Assembly: GCA_003508835.1 (NCBI GenBank)
Contig: PUFA01000210.1
Coordinates: 1,802,501-1,866,500, forward strand
DNA: 64,000 nucleotides
From: Eonycteris spelaea
Taxonomy: Eukaryota > Chordata > Mammalia > Chiroptera > Pteropodidae
Direction of reading: 5' to 3'
Shown here piece after piece: positions 10,913 through 21,689 of the stretch. How positions within the stretch are numbered: position 1 is the stretch's first letter; every line of letters begins with the position of its first letter. Made by a program: the position numbers and the translations under genes. A model generated the notes under the pieces. It worked only from the letters and a program-made list of their open reading frames with translations. It had not been told where the DNA came from and did no database searches.

Positions 10913-12594
10913 TCTCCTGATTTTACAGATGACGAAATCGAGTTGGAGGTAGGGTTAAAGGTCATGCTTATTTCACTGTCACAGAGGCTCATGGGGACCA
11001 CCATACTTCCTCCAGTCTTTCCAGCACCCTGTGCTATCTGGGAGAAAGAACTCAAGGAGTGTGCCCTCCGCTGCTGTCAGGGGGCATGCAGGAAAGGAAC
11101 TGCCAGGTTGTCCAGGGAGCCAGCGATTTGTCACATCAGAAACCATTATCCTCAAGAGTAGTGCCCTTATTTAGATTTCAGAAAAAAAGGCTAAAGTTTT
11201 CTCAAGTAGCAGGTTTTCCACTTTGCTCTCTCTGGCAATTTTCTAATGCAAATTCGGTGGAATCTGGAAGAGAGTGTGCTGAGCCGGGGTGTGCTTGCCA
11301 AGGGGAGAAAGAGTGTGTCCTCCTGATTGGAGGCTGGCTTTAGAGACAGCAGTAGCTGTCAACTGGGGCCCAAGAGTGGGAGGGAAGCAGGACACCTTTA
11401 GGGCAGAGTGTGTGCTGACTGCTTTCAGCTCCTGCCGCAGAGGGTAAGATGAAGGTGGAGCAGGGTGTGAGCAGCCCTTGCAGCAAACTTATAACCCATC
11501 ATTTGCATTAGTACCCAAGCAGCCCCCATGCTCTTGGGGGCCCAGGGGAACGGAGAGAGCAGGGGCCTCTGGGTCACACACATGTGGACCTGGCGAAGGA
11601 CCTGGGCAAATTCTCAGCATCTTGAAATCTCACTTTTTCTCCCAGTATAGTGAGAGCAGTCTAACCAGTGGTGGATGGAGTGAGATGACTTATAAGAACT
11701 CGTAGCACAGTGACAACATGTGGGACTCGTCAACATATGCCAGCTTCTTCCCATTTCAGAATCCTCCAGCGGGTGAGGGTGTTTTGGGACATGGAGAACT
11801 AGAGGAGACTTTGTAAGCAGAATGTCAGTTGGGGAAAGGATGGTTTAAATACACTAGCATACTTAAGACTTCCGGTGTCCTAGTTACAAAGTGTGCCAGT
11901 CCAACAGCTCAGCCCAGGAACACAACCAGACCTATATCCAAGGTGACAAGCCTCCAACAGTGCCCCTCTCACCTGCCCCACCCCTCACCTGCTCTGGTCC
12001 CCTGCCTTCTCTTCAGGAAAGGAGCTCACTCTTGCCCTCCTTGCCCAGAGAGTCCCAGACATGGACCACAGATGGGAAAGGACCTCCCAGAGGAGGCCCG
12101 GCCACAGCACCCCTGGCATGTTAGTGTCTCCAGTGCCATGTGGATGTAAGGTAGCGTTTATACAGAGCACGAAATGGAGCCCTTGAGTATTCAGACTGAG
12201 TTTCCTGGTTTTTCTAGGAGTGTAGCATTGTGGTTCAATATTTGTTGGGTGGTAATTAATAGCACTTAATCTGTAAATCTTGAGCTTATTTCTCGTTAGT
12301 TAAGAAATGAAGTCACTTTAGCCAACCCATTTTTTGGCTTCTTCCCTCCATCCTTCCCAGAAATGTCCTTTGCTATTTTAGCCCTAGCAGGTTTTAAGAA
12401 CAGAAGGCCAAAGCAAAGTATTAAAAAAAATAAAACCCCAAAAGATGTTTACTGAGGCAGGTACCTTGAAAAAAATTTATGAAAAAAGAAAAAAAAAATG
12501 AAGCCCTCCAGGCCTGATCTGAGAAACTCCTTAAAGGCAGAGGAACATCTTTTTCCTTATTCTTCCAGACAATGTCTAGTAAACAAAACACCCT
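10913..12594. other. Unique DNA, possible MIR scrap at the left edge
   Basis: 'ctgattttacagatgacgaaatcgag' at 10917-10942 is a short antisense MIR-like phrase. The remainder is moderately GC-rich with overlapping random frames (10943-12170) and no recognised repeat or motif. Confidence 0.45.
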
Positions 12595-12850
12595 TAGCAA
12601 TACAGCTATCATTTATTAAGTGCCTACTGTGTTCCAGGCGCTTAAATATATCTCTATTTAATTCGACTAACACCTCAGCAATCTTGAAAGGTGAGTATTG
12701 TATTATCTCCCTTGTACAAATGAAGGAACTGTGTTTCTGAAAGAGTGAATAAGTTGTTCAAGGGCACACAGCTAGGAAGTGGAAGAATGGGGCTCTAATG
12801 CAGGTTGGTGTGGCTCCAAAGCTGAACACTTCCCTGCGCCATAATACTGC
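12595..12850 (-). mobile_element. MIR SINE, antisense, near full length
   Basis: 'catttattaagtgcctactgtgttccaggcgctt', 'ctcccttgtacaaatgaagg', 'gttcaagggcacacagctaggaagtggaag' and 'cataatactgc' follow MIR from tail to tRNA-like head on the complementary strand. Confidence 0.93.
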
Positions 12851-12894
12851 TTACTATGTGGGACTTCCACCAATGTGAGCTACCCACAAAGCAT

Positions 12895-13125
12895 TAGATG
12901 ATACTCGTAATAATATTAATTGGACCTCATATTGGCATGGTTACGAGCTTCTCTATAAGTCACTGTATCTTCATCTGATAGCCTTGTGCCACAGGTAAGC
13001 GGGCATTATTGAATTAATCTCATTTTACAGATGAAGAAACCGAGGCTCGGAGGCATTGAGGGATTTGAAGGGTCAAACAGCTCTTAAGTAGCACTCTGCC
13101 AGCCAGTGTGCCAGGTGTAAGGTGG
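12895..13125 (-). mobile_element. MIR SINE, antisense
   Basis: 'aatctcattttacagatgaagaaaccgaggctcggaggcattgag' is the MIR core on the complementary strand. A degraded tail precedes it. It lies only some 45 bp from another MIR in the same orientation. Confidence 0.88.
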
Positions 13126-15185
13126 CACCTGGGTTTTAAGGCAAGTAGCACTTTCTTCCTAGGGAGAATTTCTTGCTGGCTCAGCTGCTCTGTATGATAA
13201 CATACTAGTAATGTCTGGATTTCAGGCCGGTGTGAGAAGAAGCAGCTAAAGACAGGGTGCGTGGGGTGCTTGGAGGCGGGGCAGGCCACGAGTATTCCTG
13301 CCATTGGTTTCATGGTGCCAAACACCTATGGTAGAAATGTAGCAAACATCGCAAATCAGGCAGCATTATCAGATTTAAAAACCTCAGGAAGTTCAGGACC
13401 AGCAAATAAAATGTGCTCCATTCTACCAGAGCTGAGGGGATTGGGCAAGAAGGAGCACTTGGAATTTTGACATTACACTTTGATCAGTTTGACAGGTTTA
13501 ATATTATAGAAATATTTCATTGTTTCAGCAGAGAAGAGGAAATCTAATCATCCATCCAGCTGAACTCGAGATTTGTCATGAGTCACTGGAGGGGCGGGGG
13601 CAGAGAAAGAAAGAGAGAAAGAAAAAACGCTGATTTAAAATCTAGCTTCACCTGAAGTAATTTGGCCCATTAGTTCCAATAGTGTTCTTCCCCCGCCTTC
13701 TTTTTATTTAAGTCATTGCTCTATTTTCAAGATATTATTTTTTAAAAGTGGCATCTAATTATGTTTTCTCTCCACATTCATTTTGAGCAGGTAATGAAAG
13801 CTCCGGTGGGGAGTTCTACTACTGTGATTCATGGAAGAAAATGCAGATGGTGCTGAATTGGAGCGGCGGTGTAAAACATGGTTTTATAAATAGGATGGAA
13901 AGGCACTAAAGTGCTCTATTGCTAAACTCAACGGAGACAGTGCTCGTTCTACTTTTGGTGCTGTAGTCGTCTGGACATTGACTGGGGGACAAAAAACCCC
14001 TCTGGATATCCCAGACCAGTCTTCAACCATCACAGGGTGACATGAAAGTCCCCCACTCATAGATCTCTCTTCTACCCGGGAAGCACTTGTTTATATTTGC
14101 AATTTATTCCTGGTAAAGCATTGCTCTCTCCCAGCATCCTCTTTTATTTTGGGAGAGAAGACTAATAAGACAATAATCCTGCAGCTAGTCTGAGACTCCA
14201 ACATGGAGGGGCTGGGAGAGAGAGTACTTGGTGCCTTGATGGAGTAGCAAGGCCAGGAAGGGACTAGGGGCACGGGACACAAAAACGGGCTGAAAGATAA
14301 ATTTAGATACATTCTTAAATCTGCGTCGCCAGGCTCAGATGTATCCTTTTCTTGTTGGGAGCAGAGAAGGTAACCTTGCTAGATTTACATTGAAATGAGG
14401 TCAGGCTACCTGGAAAAAGCCAGACTCATTGAGCAGAAGATGTACATTGTTCCATGAGAATCCCCCATGGTATGAGAAGTGACCAGGTTCTTGGCAATAT
14501 CATCAGACAGTGCTTAATTTAGGCCTGTGTGAGAATAGGGGAAGTGGCAGGTCAGGGAGAAGGTGTCAACACAAGGAGTTTATTTCTGCAAGTATTGAAT
14601 GGAAAACCATTCCCAAACATGTAACACAGGCCAACTCTCTTTGCAACAGCAGGAGGAGGCAATTTAGGTCAGAAACAAGGTACCCTTTCCTTGCACAGGC
14701 CTCTTTTCTCTTCCTGAGTTTTGTTGCTTATGTTGTACTTTCTCCTCATCTCCACTTTCACCAGCCTTTTGGAGGACAGGTCCCAGCTCTAATGCAGATC
14801 CCACGATGCTATTTGTCAACCACCTACCTATGCATATGGAATTTTGCTGAGGAGTTGTACAGGTTCACCAATTAGTCTGCTAGCTTTGCAGGTCAAACAC
14901 AGTGACTCTTCCTGGGGCTTTGTAATGCAGCTGGATACTGAGCTCTGAGCTCGGGTTCTGCATTAGAGTGTGTGGAGGGTGACAAGTGATATGTCTTACA
15001 TCAGACTGAGTTCAACAATTACATCAAGATTCTTCAAAGAGAACACCCGAAACTCCATAAGAGGGACCATGTAATGAATGGGAACAGAGTTTTAGGAAGC
15101 AGGTAGGGAAATATGAATTGAAAACGGATCCTTTGGCAACAAACCATAGAATCTTGTAGGTAGAGAGGCGAGATCCTTACAGATT
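13126..15185. other. Long repeat-free block
   Basis: No transposon is recognised across about 2 kb. The AT-rich part at 13480-13960 contains a pyrimidine-led AG|GT junction at 13790/13791. A 121-residue frame (14510-14875) has no recognisable domain and no homology I can identify. GAAA/AGAA-rich short tract at 13602-13627. Confidence 0.5.
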
Positions 15186-15189
15186 ATCT

Positions 15190-15330
15190 AGTCTGGGGTT
15201 ATCATCCTGGGGTAAACATTAGAATTACTTGGGGGAACATGTGAGAAATTCCATTCTGGGGCTTCCTCTTGGAGACTGTAATTCAGTGGGTCAGGGTGAG
15301 AAGTTCAGAATCTGGACATCAGCGAGGTCT
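15190..15330. mobile_element. MER5-type hAT-Charlie element
   Basis: 'taaacattagaattacttgggggaac', 'gtaattcagtgggtcagggtgag' and 'cagaatctggacatc' follow the central part of MER5-like MITEs ('attagaatcacctgggg', 'attcagtaggtctggggtg'). Confidence 0.75.
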
Positions 15331-15349
15331 AATGCTGCTGACATGGAGG

Positions 15350-15430
15350 TCTTGTGTGGGTCCCAGATGAAGAATTTAGGAAAAGTAAGTGACTCATCCA
15401 GTGCCAGACGGCTAGTTAAGAGGGGCAGAA
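15350..15430 (-). mobile_element. MIR fragment, antisense
   Basis: 'ccagatgaagaatttaggaaaagtaagtgactcatccag' then 'gacggctagttaagaggggcag' is a diverged MIR core on the complementary strand. Confidence 0.6.
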
Positions 15431-15984
15431 TGAGAAACTCATTCCGTGGTCTTTCCATTCCTTTTAACTGCCATTAATTAGCATTTCACTTGTGGAGAAG
15501 CTCTGTGGTTCTGTGGATAACGGGGTTGAACGGAGAACACTCGGGAAGAGGGAAGAACTATTTGGAACACATGTGAAACTCTATTTACACCAAGCGTTAA
15601 AACGAACTTCCCATTTTCCAGCTTCGGCTTCCAGAATGCAACCTTAATCTAGTTCATTTGCATAAGCTTTAAAATAAGCCTTTAGAACAAATGTAAATGG
15701 ATCTTCAAAGAACAATATTATGATGGGTTCAGTGTAAATGACTCAAAAACATATGGACGACATTTCTTGAGACTTTCCCAGAGAGTCATGCTGTCTGTCT
15801 GTATACAAAGGAGTTTTATTATAAGGCAAAACTGGGGGTTTGGAGGACGGTGGTACTCATGGAAGGATAACCTCTCAGTGGTTCTGATTTATTTTCGTGC
15901 CTCCATGGGCTGAACAGATGACATGGAATGGCCAACACGAAACAGAACTAAATCTCTTCATCAGGCTGAACTTAGACTGTAGGA

Positions 15985-16165
15985 GCAGCTCACATCCCTG
16001 ATCATGGAACACAGAACACAAATGTCACAACTGGAAGGAATCAGAGATTTTCTCACAGTGGAGATGAGGAAGCTGAGGGTCAGAGAGGGCAAGGGACTGT
16101 CAAGATTACACAGCCAGTAGTGGTTGAATTGGGACATCAACCGAGGTATGTCTAACTCTGCATCT
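15985..16165 (-). mobile_element. MIR-family SINE, antisense
   Basis: 'gtggagatgaggaagctgagggtcagagagggcaaggg' followed by 'attacacagccagtagtggttgaattgggac' is the MIR core and head on the complementary strand. The 'aactggaaggaatcagag' start suggests the MIRc/MIR3 side of the family. Confidence 0.85.
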
Positions 16166-16310
16166 TATTTCCCTTTGAACCCATCACCCAGCTGCTAAGA
16201 AATCATCTGACACCAGCTTTTAGAACTAGATAGGTCCAACGCAGCTTCAGGGAGAGGTTAAAAGCCAGAACTTTATTGATCAACAGCTCTGCCACATCAC
16301 TGACACACCA

Positions 16311-16323
16311 GTTGCTAGGTAAC
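16311..16323. promoter_or_regulatory. Candidate RFX X-box
   Basis: GTTGCTAGGTAAC is a close match to the RFX-family X-box (GTNRCC, spacer, RGYAAC): the right half-site GGTAAC is perfect and the left GTTGCT differs by one transition. RFX factors bind such sites at ciliary and immune genes. It sits in unique DNA between MIR elements. Binding is untested, and a 13-bp motif can occur by chance. Confidence 0.5.
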
Positions 16324-16679
16324 GGGGCTCCCCTCTGAAGAGGCAAGAAGGTGATTCCGAAGATGATGGATCTGCATTAAGCAAAACCCAATAACAAGGC
16401 ACTTTCAGGTCAAAGACTTGGTTACTGTGGTTTGGAGTTTCTAGGTCAGCTGCTAAGGGGCTGTCCCCTGCTCAGCTTATCTGAAATGAGGCCCTCAGGA
16501 AAGACCTCCTCAGAGGGGAGAGTCAGGAAAACCAATTTACAATCGCCTTAGACAGGAGAGATGGAGATGTGGGCTTGTTTTCTGCCCAGCATTAGTATCT
16601 CACTGTACAGCTAGGCTGACAGTAAGGAGGAGCTGGCTGTAAAAGCCCCAGCCAGAAGAGGTGGCTGGCGGTGGGAGGG

Positions 16680-16800
16680 AGGCTGCCAACCTTGACCAAG
16701 TCAATTAGCTGCTGAGGACCTCAGTTTCTCTTTTCATAAAATGGGGGGTGGTGGGTGGACTAGTTTTGTAATGTCAGTCTATGGATAGGTGCTGTCCAGC
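16680..16800 (+). mobile_element. MIR fragment, sense
   Basis: 'gaccaagtcaattagctgctgaggacctcagtttctcttttcataaaatgggg' is the sense MIR core ('ctcagtttcctcatctgtaaaatgggg'). Confidence 0.8.
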
Positions 16801-16894
16801 TGCATGTGAAACACCTGAACTGTTTGCTAACAGAGACTCTTGGGCCGTAATTTCAGCCATCCTGACTCAGAAAATTGGTCGTGGTGCCCAGTGA

Positions 16895-17005
16895 CAATCC
16901 CATTCATTCACTCACAGGTATTTACTGCACATGCACGATATGGTCTGGACTCTGTGTTAGGTACTGAGGATATGATTATGAATGCATACTGTGTACAGAG
17001 CACTG
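16895..17005 (-). mobile_element. L2 3' end, antisense
   Basis: 'cattcattcactcacaggtatttactg' and 'gactctgtgttaggtactgaggat' are the complement of the L2 terminus (attcattcaacaaatatttattgag, cactgtgctaggcactgggga). Confidence 0.75.
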
Positions 17006-17049
17006 TAGAAGGCAACTGGAGCACATAATTCTTTAAAGAATTCTTGCCT

Positions 17050-17290
17050 GATGAATGACTGTATAGTATTACATATGCGGGCTCTGGTCAAAATTGGGTT
17101 TGAATCTGCTTTGCCGCTCACTAGCTGTGTGACCTTATTTATGCAATTCACCTAACCTCTTTGATCTCACCTGCAATACGGGGATATAATTATGGTGTCT
17201 ACCTTATAAAAGCGTTGTGATGATTACAGCAGATAATCTGGCTGAGTTGCTTAGTGCAGTTCCTGGAGCAGAGCCAAGGCTCACCAACAG
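17050..17290 (+). mobile_element. MIR SINE, sense, near full length
   Basis: The head 'gcgggctctggtcaaaattgggtttgaatctgc', core 'cactagctgtgtgacctta' and 'cctaacctctttgatctcacctgcaatacggggatataat', and tail 'tgtgatgattacagcagat' are all in sense order. Confidence 0.93.
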
Positions 17291-17434
17291 CAGGTACACA
17301 CAGATTCCTGGGGTTTCTCAGGAGCGTGTGTGCCATGTGCATGAGTGTGCAAAACATATGCAGGTAGGCATGCGCAGTATCTCTGTACCTTGGAATAATA
17401 GATCGAGTGACGGGAAAGACCTGCACTTCTGCTT

Positions 17435-17570
17435 GGCTCATCAGGGAGGGCTCGCAGGGGAAGTGACATTTGATTTGGGACTTAATGATGGATGGAATCT
17501 TGATAAGCAGAAATGGAGATGGGCAGAGGGCTGAAGAAGGTGGAAGTCTTACTTGGAGAAATGGTGAACA
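17435..17570 (-). mobile_element. L2 fragment, antisense
   Basis: 'cagggagggctcgcaggggaagtgacatttgatttgggacttaatgatggatgg' is the complement of the L2 phrase read as 'ggaagtgacatttgagctgggacttgaaggatg'. Confidence 0.7.
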
Positions 17571-18132
17571 GGCCATTTATGGAGAGAGTCTTGGTGGGGA
17601 GGGCCTTGAGTCAAAGGACACAATTGGCATCGGTTTCTCTTTTGAAACACACAACCTGATTTTTTTGGGGGGTAAGGCAAGCCTTTTGATAAATATTTGC
17701 TGAATAAGTGACTCAAACATTGAGCAGGAAGACGACTTTCTGGAACGTTCATTTTGAGAAGACATGCAGATCAAAGAGGAGGGGTGGAGGGTGGAAGCAG
17801 GGAGGCCAGGGCTGTCGTAATAGTCCGAATGTGGGTGACAGGCTGCCGCATAGAGAGGGTCCAGGAGGAATGGAGAGGATGGAAGCGGTGCCAAGCCTCA
17901 GTGGCGCATTAGAGAGGAAGGTGTGGAAAGAAGGGGCAGAGACTTCAGTTTCCAAAATGTATTATCTGGAAGAAAATTAACACCAGCGGGTCCACTAAAT
18001 GGGGCTGAGGAAGAAGACTCAGAGCCTTTCCTGACCCTCCACACTACATCAGGGTTCCCAGTCCTGTGTCCCATGGTGCTGGCAGTAGGGTCTGTTGGAC
18101 AGAAAGGACTCAAAGAACGTCGCTCTTATTAC

Positions 18133-18166
18133 TGTTACTTATAACAATATAACAATATAAGTAACA
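18133..18166. repeat. Perfect 11-bp inverted repeat, 12-nt loop
   Basis: TGTTACTTATA at 18133-18143 is exactly complementary to TATAAGTAACA at 18156-18166. The spacer and flank also contain two ACAATATA units side by side. It could form a small AT-rich hairpin; no protein binding is implied. Confidence 0.9.
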
Positions 18167-18174
18167 ACACTGCA

Positions 18175-18305
18175 AATTTCCCTGCTAGAAGGTAGGCTTC
18201 ATGAGGCAAGTACTGTGTCTGCCTTGTTGCCCTCTATGACCCCAACACCTGAAATCGTGAGTGCCACATAACAGATACTAAATAAAGATTGATAAAATAA
18301 CTGAA
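18175..18305 (+). mobile_element. L2 3' end, sense
   Basis: 'ctagaaggtaggcttcatgaggcaagtactgtgtctgc', 'accccaacacctg' and 'gtgccacataacagatactaaataaagattga' track the L2 3' UTR to its terminus. Confidence 0.85.
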
Positions 18306-19574
18306 CTGGTTAACTGAGGAGAGTAATTGACTCTGTTTGAGGCATTTTAGGTTTGAGGGGATAGGCTCCGTCTTGGTGGAAATGTCCTCTGGGTAGTTGA
18401 ACATTATGGGTTAGAGGTCCAGTTTAAAATGGGAGATCTCTGGTCACCAGTGGACATCCTCTGCCGTCCCAGGCATTCACCCTGCCTCTGGCCATCTTTT
18501 TGAGAGGATCTTATGGCACTTTCTCCAAAATCACCCTTCCACTTTCCCACCCTCCCTATATCCTGATTCTTCTACCAGAGACTCTTTGAATTTGAGCTGC
18601 GGTGATACCTCTGTGATACAGAATGGCCTCTTTTGTCTAAAGAAAACTACAATGGAATTGCAGGCTTCCAAATGAAGCTTTGAGGTACACCCCATAGCAA
18701 TTCAAAAGAAAAAAAAAAGAGAAGCCTGAATAATATCTTAGCTCATTAAAAACAGCATTTGGTTTACATTTCAACAACTGAAAAAAAGGACAGAAACGAA
18801 TTTTACAATGCAGCCACATGGGCTGAGACCAGTGAAACAAGACCACGATGGGAAATGGAAAAAGAAAAAGAAAATAAAAGAAAAATAAAGAAAACAAAAC
18901 CCAAACAAAAACCCTGATAACTGGTTGTGTTACAATAAATACTCGATATATTTGGTACGGCGATTTCCAGCAGTTCTTTGTTTCTCCTACCGAATTCCCA
19001 AATCCTTGCATGAAAACAAGCTTACAAGGTCAAAACCAGAGACCAAGGAGATTATAAAAAAAGTATCTGGCATCCTCAGGTGCTCTAACCACTGAAATTC
19101 ACTCTGTGGGAAGAGGCTAATGTGAGAGCTCAGCCTGCAGTGGCCCTCTGGGTTCTTCTGGCCACCTCATTGCTTGACACAATGTGGGTTTTCACGGCTT
19201 CACAACTCACCCCCACAATGCACAGGCTGCTTGAACTTGCAAGGAAAGAACCAGCTGAAAGGTCCAGAGGCCTTTGTACCAGCCCCAGCCTTACGCCTGA
19301 AAAGGACAACATTAATGGTCACCTTGACCAGCCAAAACTCTGCTTAGCTACTGATGCTGTCAGCCACCCTGCCATTCTTGAAGTCTTTCCCACTCTTTCC
19401 TCCTTGTCATTGTTTTATTTTGCTTTTCATTCTCACACTCCAACACTCTTTGTTAGCTTCTTTTTACAGTCTTGTCTTCTTCTATTCACTCTGTCTACGT
19501 CGATGGTCCCCAAGATTAAGTTCCTACGACTTTTCTCAATTTTGTCTTCGTTCTGTATTCTCTTGTGCTTATCT
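18306..19574. other. Unique DNA with A-rich tracts
   Basis: An imperfect A-rich purine region, AAAAG/AAAT-like, occupies about 18700-18915. A 170-residue frame at 19122-19634 runs from unique DNA into an antisense L2 and shows no domain structure; I treat it as chance. Confidence 0.5.
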
Positions 19575-19765
19575 AGCAAAAATTTTAAAAACCTTGTATG
19601 TGCCAGACACTGTGCTGAGCATTTTGGGATGTGAATAAGAATGATGGGCCCTTTCCCTTCACCAGCCTGTGGTTTGGTAAAAGAGTGGGTACATAAAACA
19701 AGTAGATACCACACAGTGCATACGTATTGTACAAGGAGTTTCAGAAGAGCGAGGAGAAAGTGATT
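19575..19765 (-). mobile_element. L2 3' end, antisense
   Basis: 'gtatgtgccagacactgtgctgagcattttgggatgtgaataag' and 'ccctttcccttcaccagcctgtggtttg' and 'aaaacaagtag' are the complement of the L2 3' part. Confidence 0.8.
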
Positions 19766-19814
19766 AACTCTGCCTGCTGATGCAGGATCAACTTCATGCA
19801 GGAGGTAGCAATAA

Positions 19815-20180
19815 GTCAAGACTCCCAAATTCATAGTTCTAGCCCTGACCTGCCTCTGGTCTCTTGAGCTCTGCACTGGAGTTTCATATGGCTTGCCAGC
19901 CCTCACTGGTATATCCTACAGATACATCAAACTCAAGATTTTCAAAACCAAGCTCCAAACTCCATCCATCGCCATTACCAGCCACCTAGTCACCCAAGCT
20001 GGAATCCTCAGAGTGATCCTGAACCTCTTTTTTTCCCCCTCACCCAACCACTGATGACTATATCTCTATGAAAGTTCTGGCCGGCCTCTTTTTCTGTTAT
20101 CATGATCGCTACCTAAGTTCAGGCCCTCGCTGTCTCTAACCTGTAGTATTGCAAGTGTTGCAATCACTTCCCAAATCATT
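19815..20180 (+). mobile_element. L2 ORF2 region, sense
   Basis: 'gactcccaaattcatagttc' and 'tagccctgacctgcc', 'ctacagatacatcaaactcaag', 'caaaaccaagctccaaactcc', 'cacctagtcacccaagctgg' and 'gtattgcaagtg' follow L2 ORF2 in the order of the consensus. It sits tail to tail with the antisense L2 just upstream. Confidence 0.85.
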
Positions 20181-20431
20181 GGGAACAACTATGTGCAGAG
20201 AGCAGAGAAAGGACCCCAACACCCCTTTCTATGTGCTGCAGAGTTGTTCTTTGCAGAGGCTGCTCTTGGTAGCCCTTGCTGCCTAGAGTCCTGTGGTCAG
20301 CCTGAAGCCGCTCCTGCAAAAGGGCATCGTGCTATTTTCCTGTTCCTCTGGCCCTGGATGTGGCCTTCCCTGATGACTTTCCACTGTTCTGTGTCTCATT
20401 CTGAATTTGAATCAAATCCAGTGCGGTGGCC

Positions 20432-20655
20432 CTGTAAAGCAGGGGTCCCCAGCCCCAGGCCATGGACTGGTACCTAACAGGTTGGTGGCCTGTTAGGAAC
20501 CGGGCGGCAGGCGAGTGAGCTAAGCTTCATCTGTATTTGCAGCCACTCCCCAGCGCCAGCATCACCACCTCAGCTCCACCTCATTATCAGGCATTAGATT
20601 CTCATAGAAGCGCACTTCCCTGGGGCCAAAACGGTTGGGGACCGCTGCCGTAAAG
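20432..20655. mobile_element. MER1-type hAT-Charlie transposon with target duplication
   Basis: The element body is 20440-20647 (208 bp). It begins CAGGGGTCCCCAGCC and ends GGTTGGGGACCGCTG, near-complementary termini. Internal 'cggcaggcgagtgagctaag', 'cttcatctgtatttgcagcc' and 'ggcattagattctcatag' are MER1 landmarks. CTGTAAAG (20432-20439) and CCGTAAAG (20648-20655) flank it: an 8-bp duplication with one mismatch, as hAT transposases make. The copy is shorter than MER1A/B, so it is an internally deleted MITE. Confidence 0.93.
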
Positions 20656-21273
20656 GACCGCTTCATTAGTAATCAACCTTCCTGGTGATGGATTTATCTG
20701 CTCCTTGAACCTGGTGAGGTTGAGCTTTGAAGGCAAAACCAGGAAATCACTGAAATTTTCAATTGCTTTATGCCATTCCAGTTCTGGCAATTCAAGGGAG
20801 ACCCAGGGACCTCTCATCTTGGGGCGAGATGCTGCCTTGGTATTTTTGGCCCTCTGGGCATGCAATCTCGCTATCTCACTGTCCACTTGTTTTTCCTCCC
20901 TTTCCCAATAAGCTGCTCAGGCTTCTGTAGCAGAAGACAGTGTTAGCCCCAGGAAGCTGTGAAAGCAATAAAAGAACTAAATGTTTTCTAGGTCACCGCC
21001 TGATCAAGTCCCCACTTAAATAATAATCTTGCCATTGCATTTGCAAAACCCCAGACTCAGGCCCCAAAAGGTTATTTCATCAATAATTCTTGAGCTTGCC
21101 TACGGCTAAAATTATTCCCAGCAGCATTTCAGGCTATCTCTAAACAGGCTCTGTGGAGGAGAGGCCTGGTTCTGCTCAAGTACTTAGGCAGGAACCATTA
21201 ATATTGTTGAAGGGGGAGGCGGGGCAGGAGGGGGAGGAAGTGTTCGTGGTGGGTAAGATTGAAGAAGATTCTT

Positions 21274-21287
21274 CCAGAAGGGGGCAG
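21274..21287 (+). promoter_or_regulatory. Weak CTCF-like motif
   Basis: CCAGAAGGGGGCAG resembles the CTCF core, with A where C or T is preferred at the fifth position. On its own it is a weak candidate; it is in the same orientation as the stronger site at 33.5 kb. Confidence 0.25.
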
Positions 21288-21689
21288 GTAAGGGAGGGCA
21301 CAACAGATTTGGCCCTTGGTTGGGCGCCTGCTGTTTGACAAGGGAAGCTGCTTTTCGTGTTTATAAATGTGGATGAAACCAGGCCAAGTGTGCCATCCAA
21401 CGTCATGATAAAAAGTCTCCCACAAACCCAACTCTGCATGGGGTCTCTTTGCAATCTGCAGCCTCCAGCCGCTCCAGGGCTGTGTGCTACTCTGCTGTTG
21501 AAACGGCTTCTTTGATTTACTCAGCGTATTTACCAAGCAATTTGCAAGAGCAAGTAATTATTCCTCAGTTCACTGAATCATAGGTGGGGGGAAACACTTA
21601 GGTCATCGAATTTGACCTCCATGTAGCCTTCCTGGGCCTCCATGGACTTGTGTTTCTTTTAGCGTTTAATCTCCTCCCGCCTCCAGTCT

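Noticed and set aside
14510..14875. 121-residue open frame in unique DNA
   Set aside because: No domain, signal peptide or homology recognised, and no exon-like splice sites that I could defend.
19122..19634. 170-residue open frame, plus strand
   Set aside because: It runs into an antisense L2, has no recognisable domain and no promoter or splice context. Its length is within chance for a 64-kb mammalian window.
19433..19906. 157-residue open frame, minus strand
   Set aside because: It spans two L2 relics in opposite orientation, so it is repeat readthrough.
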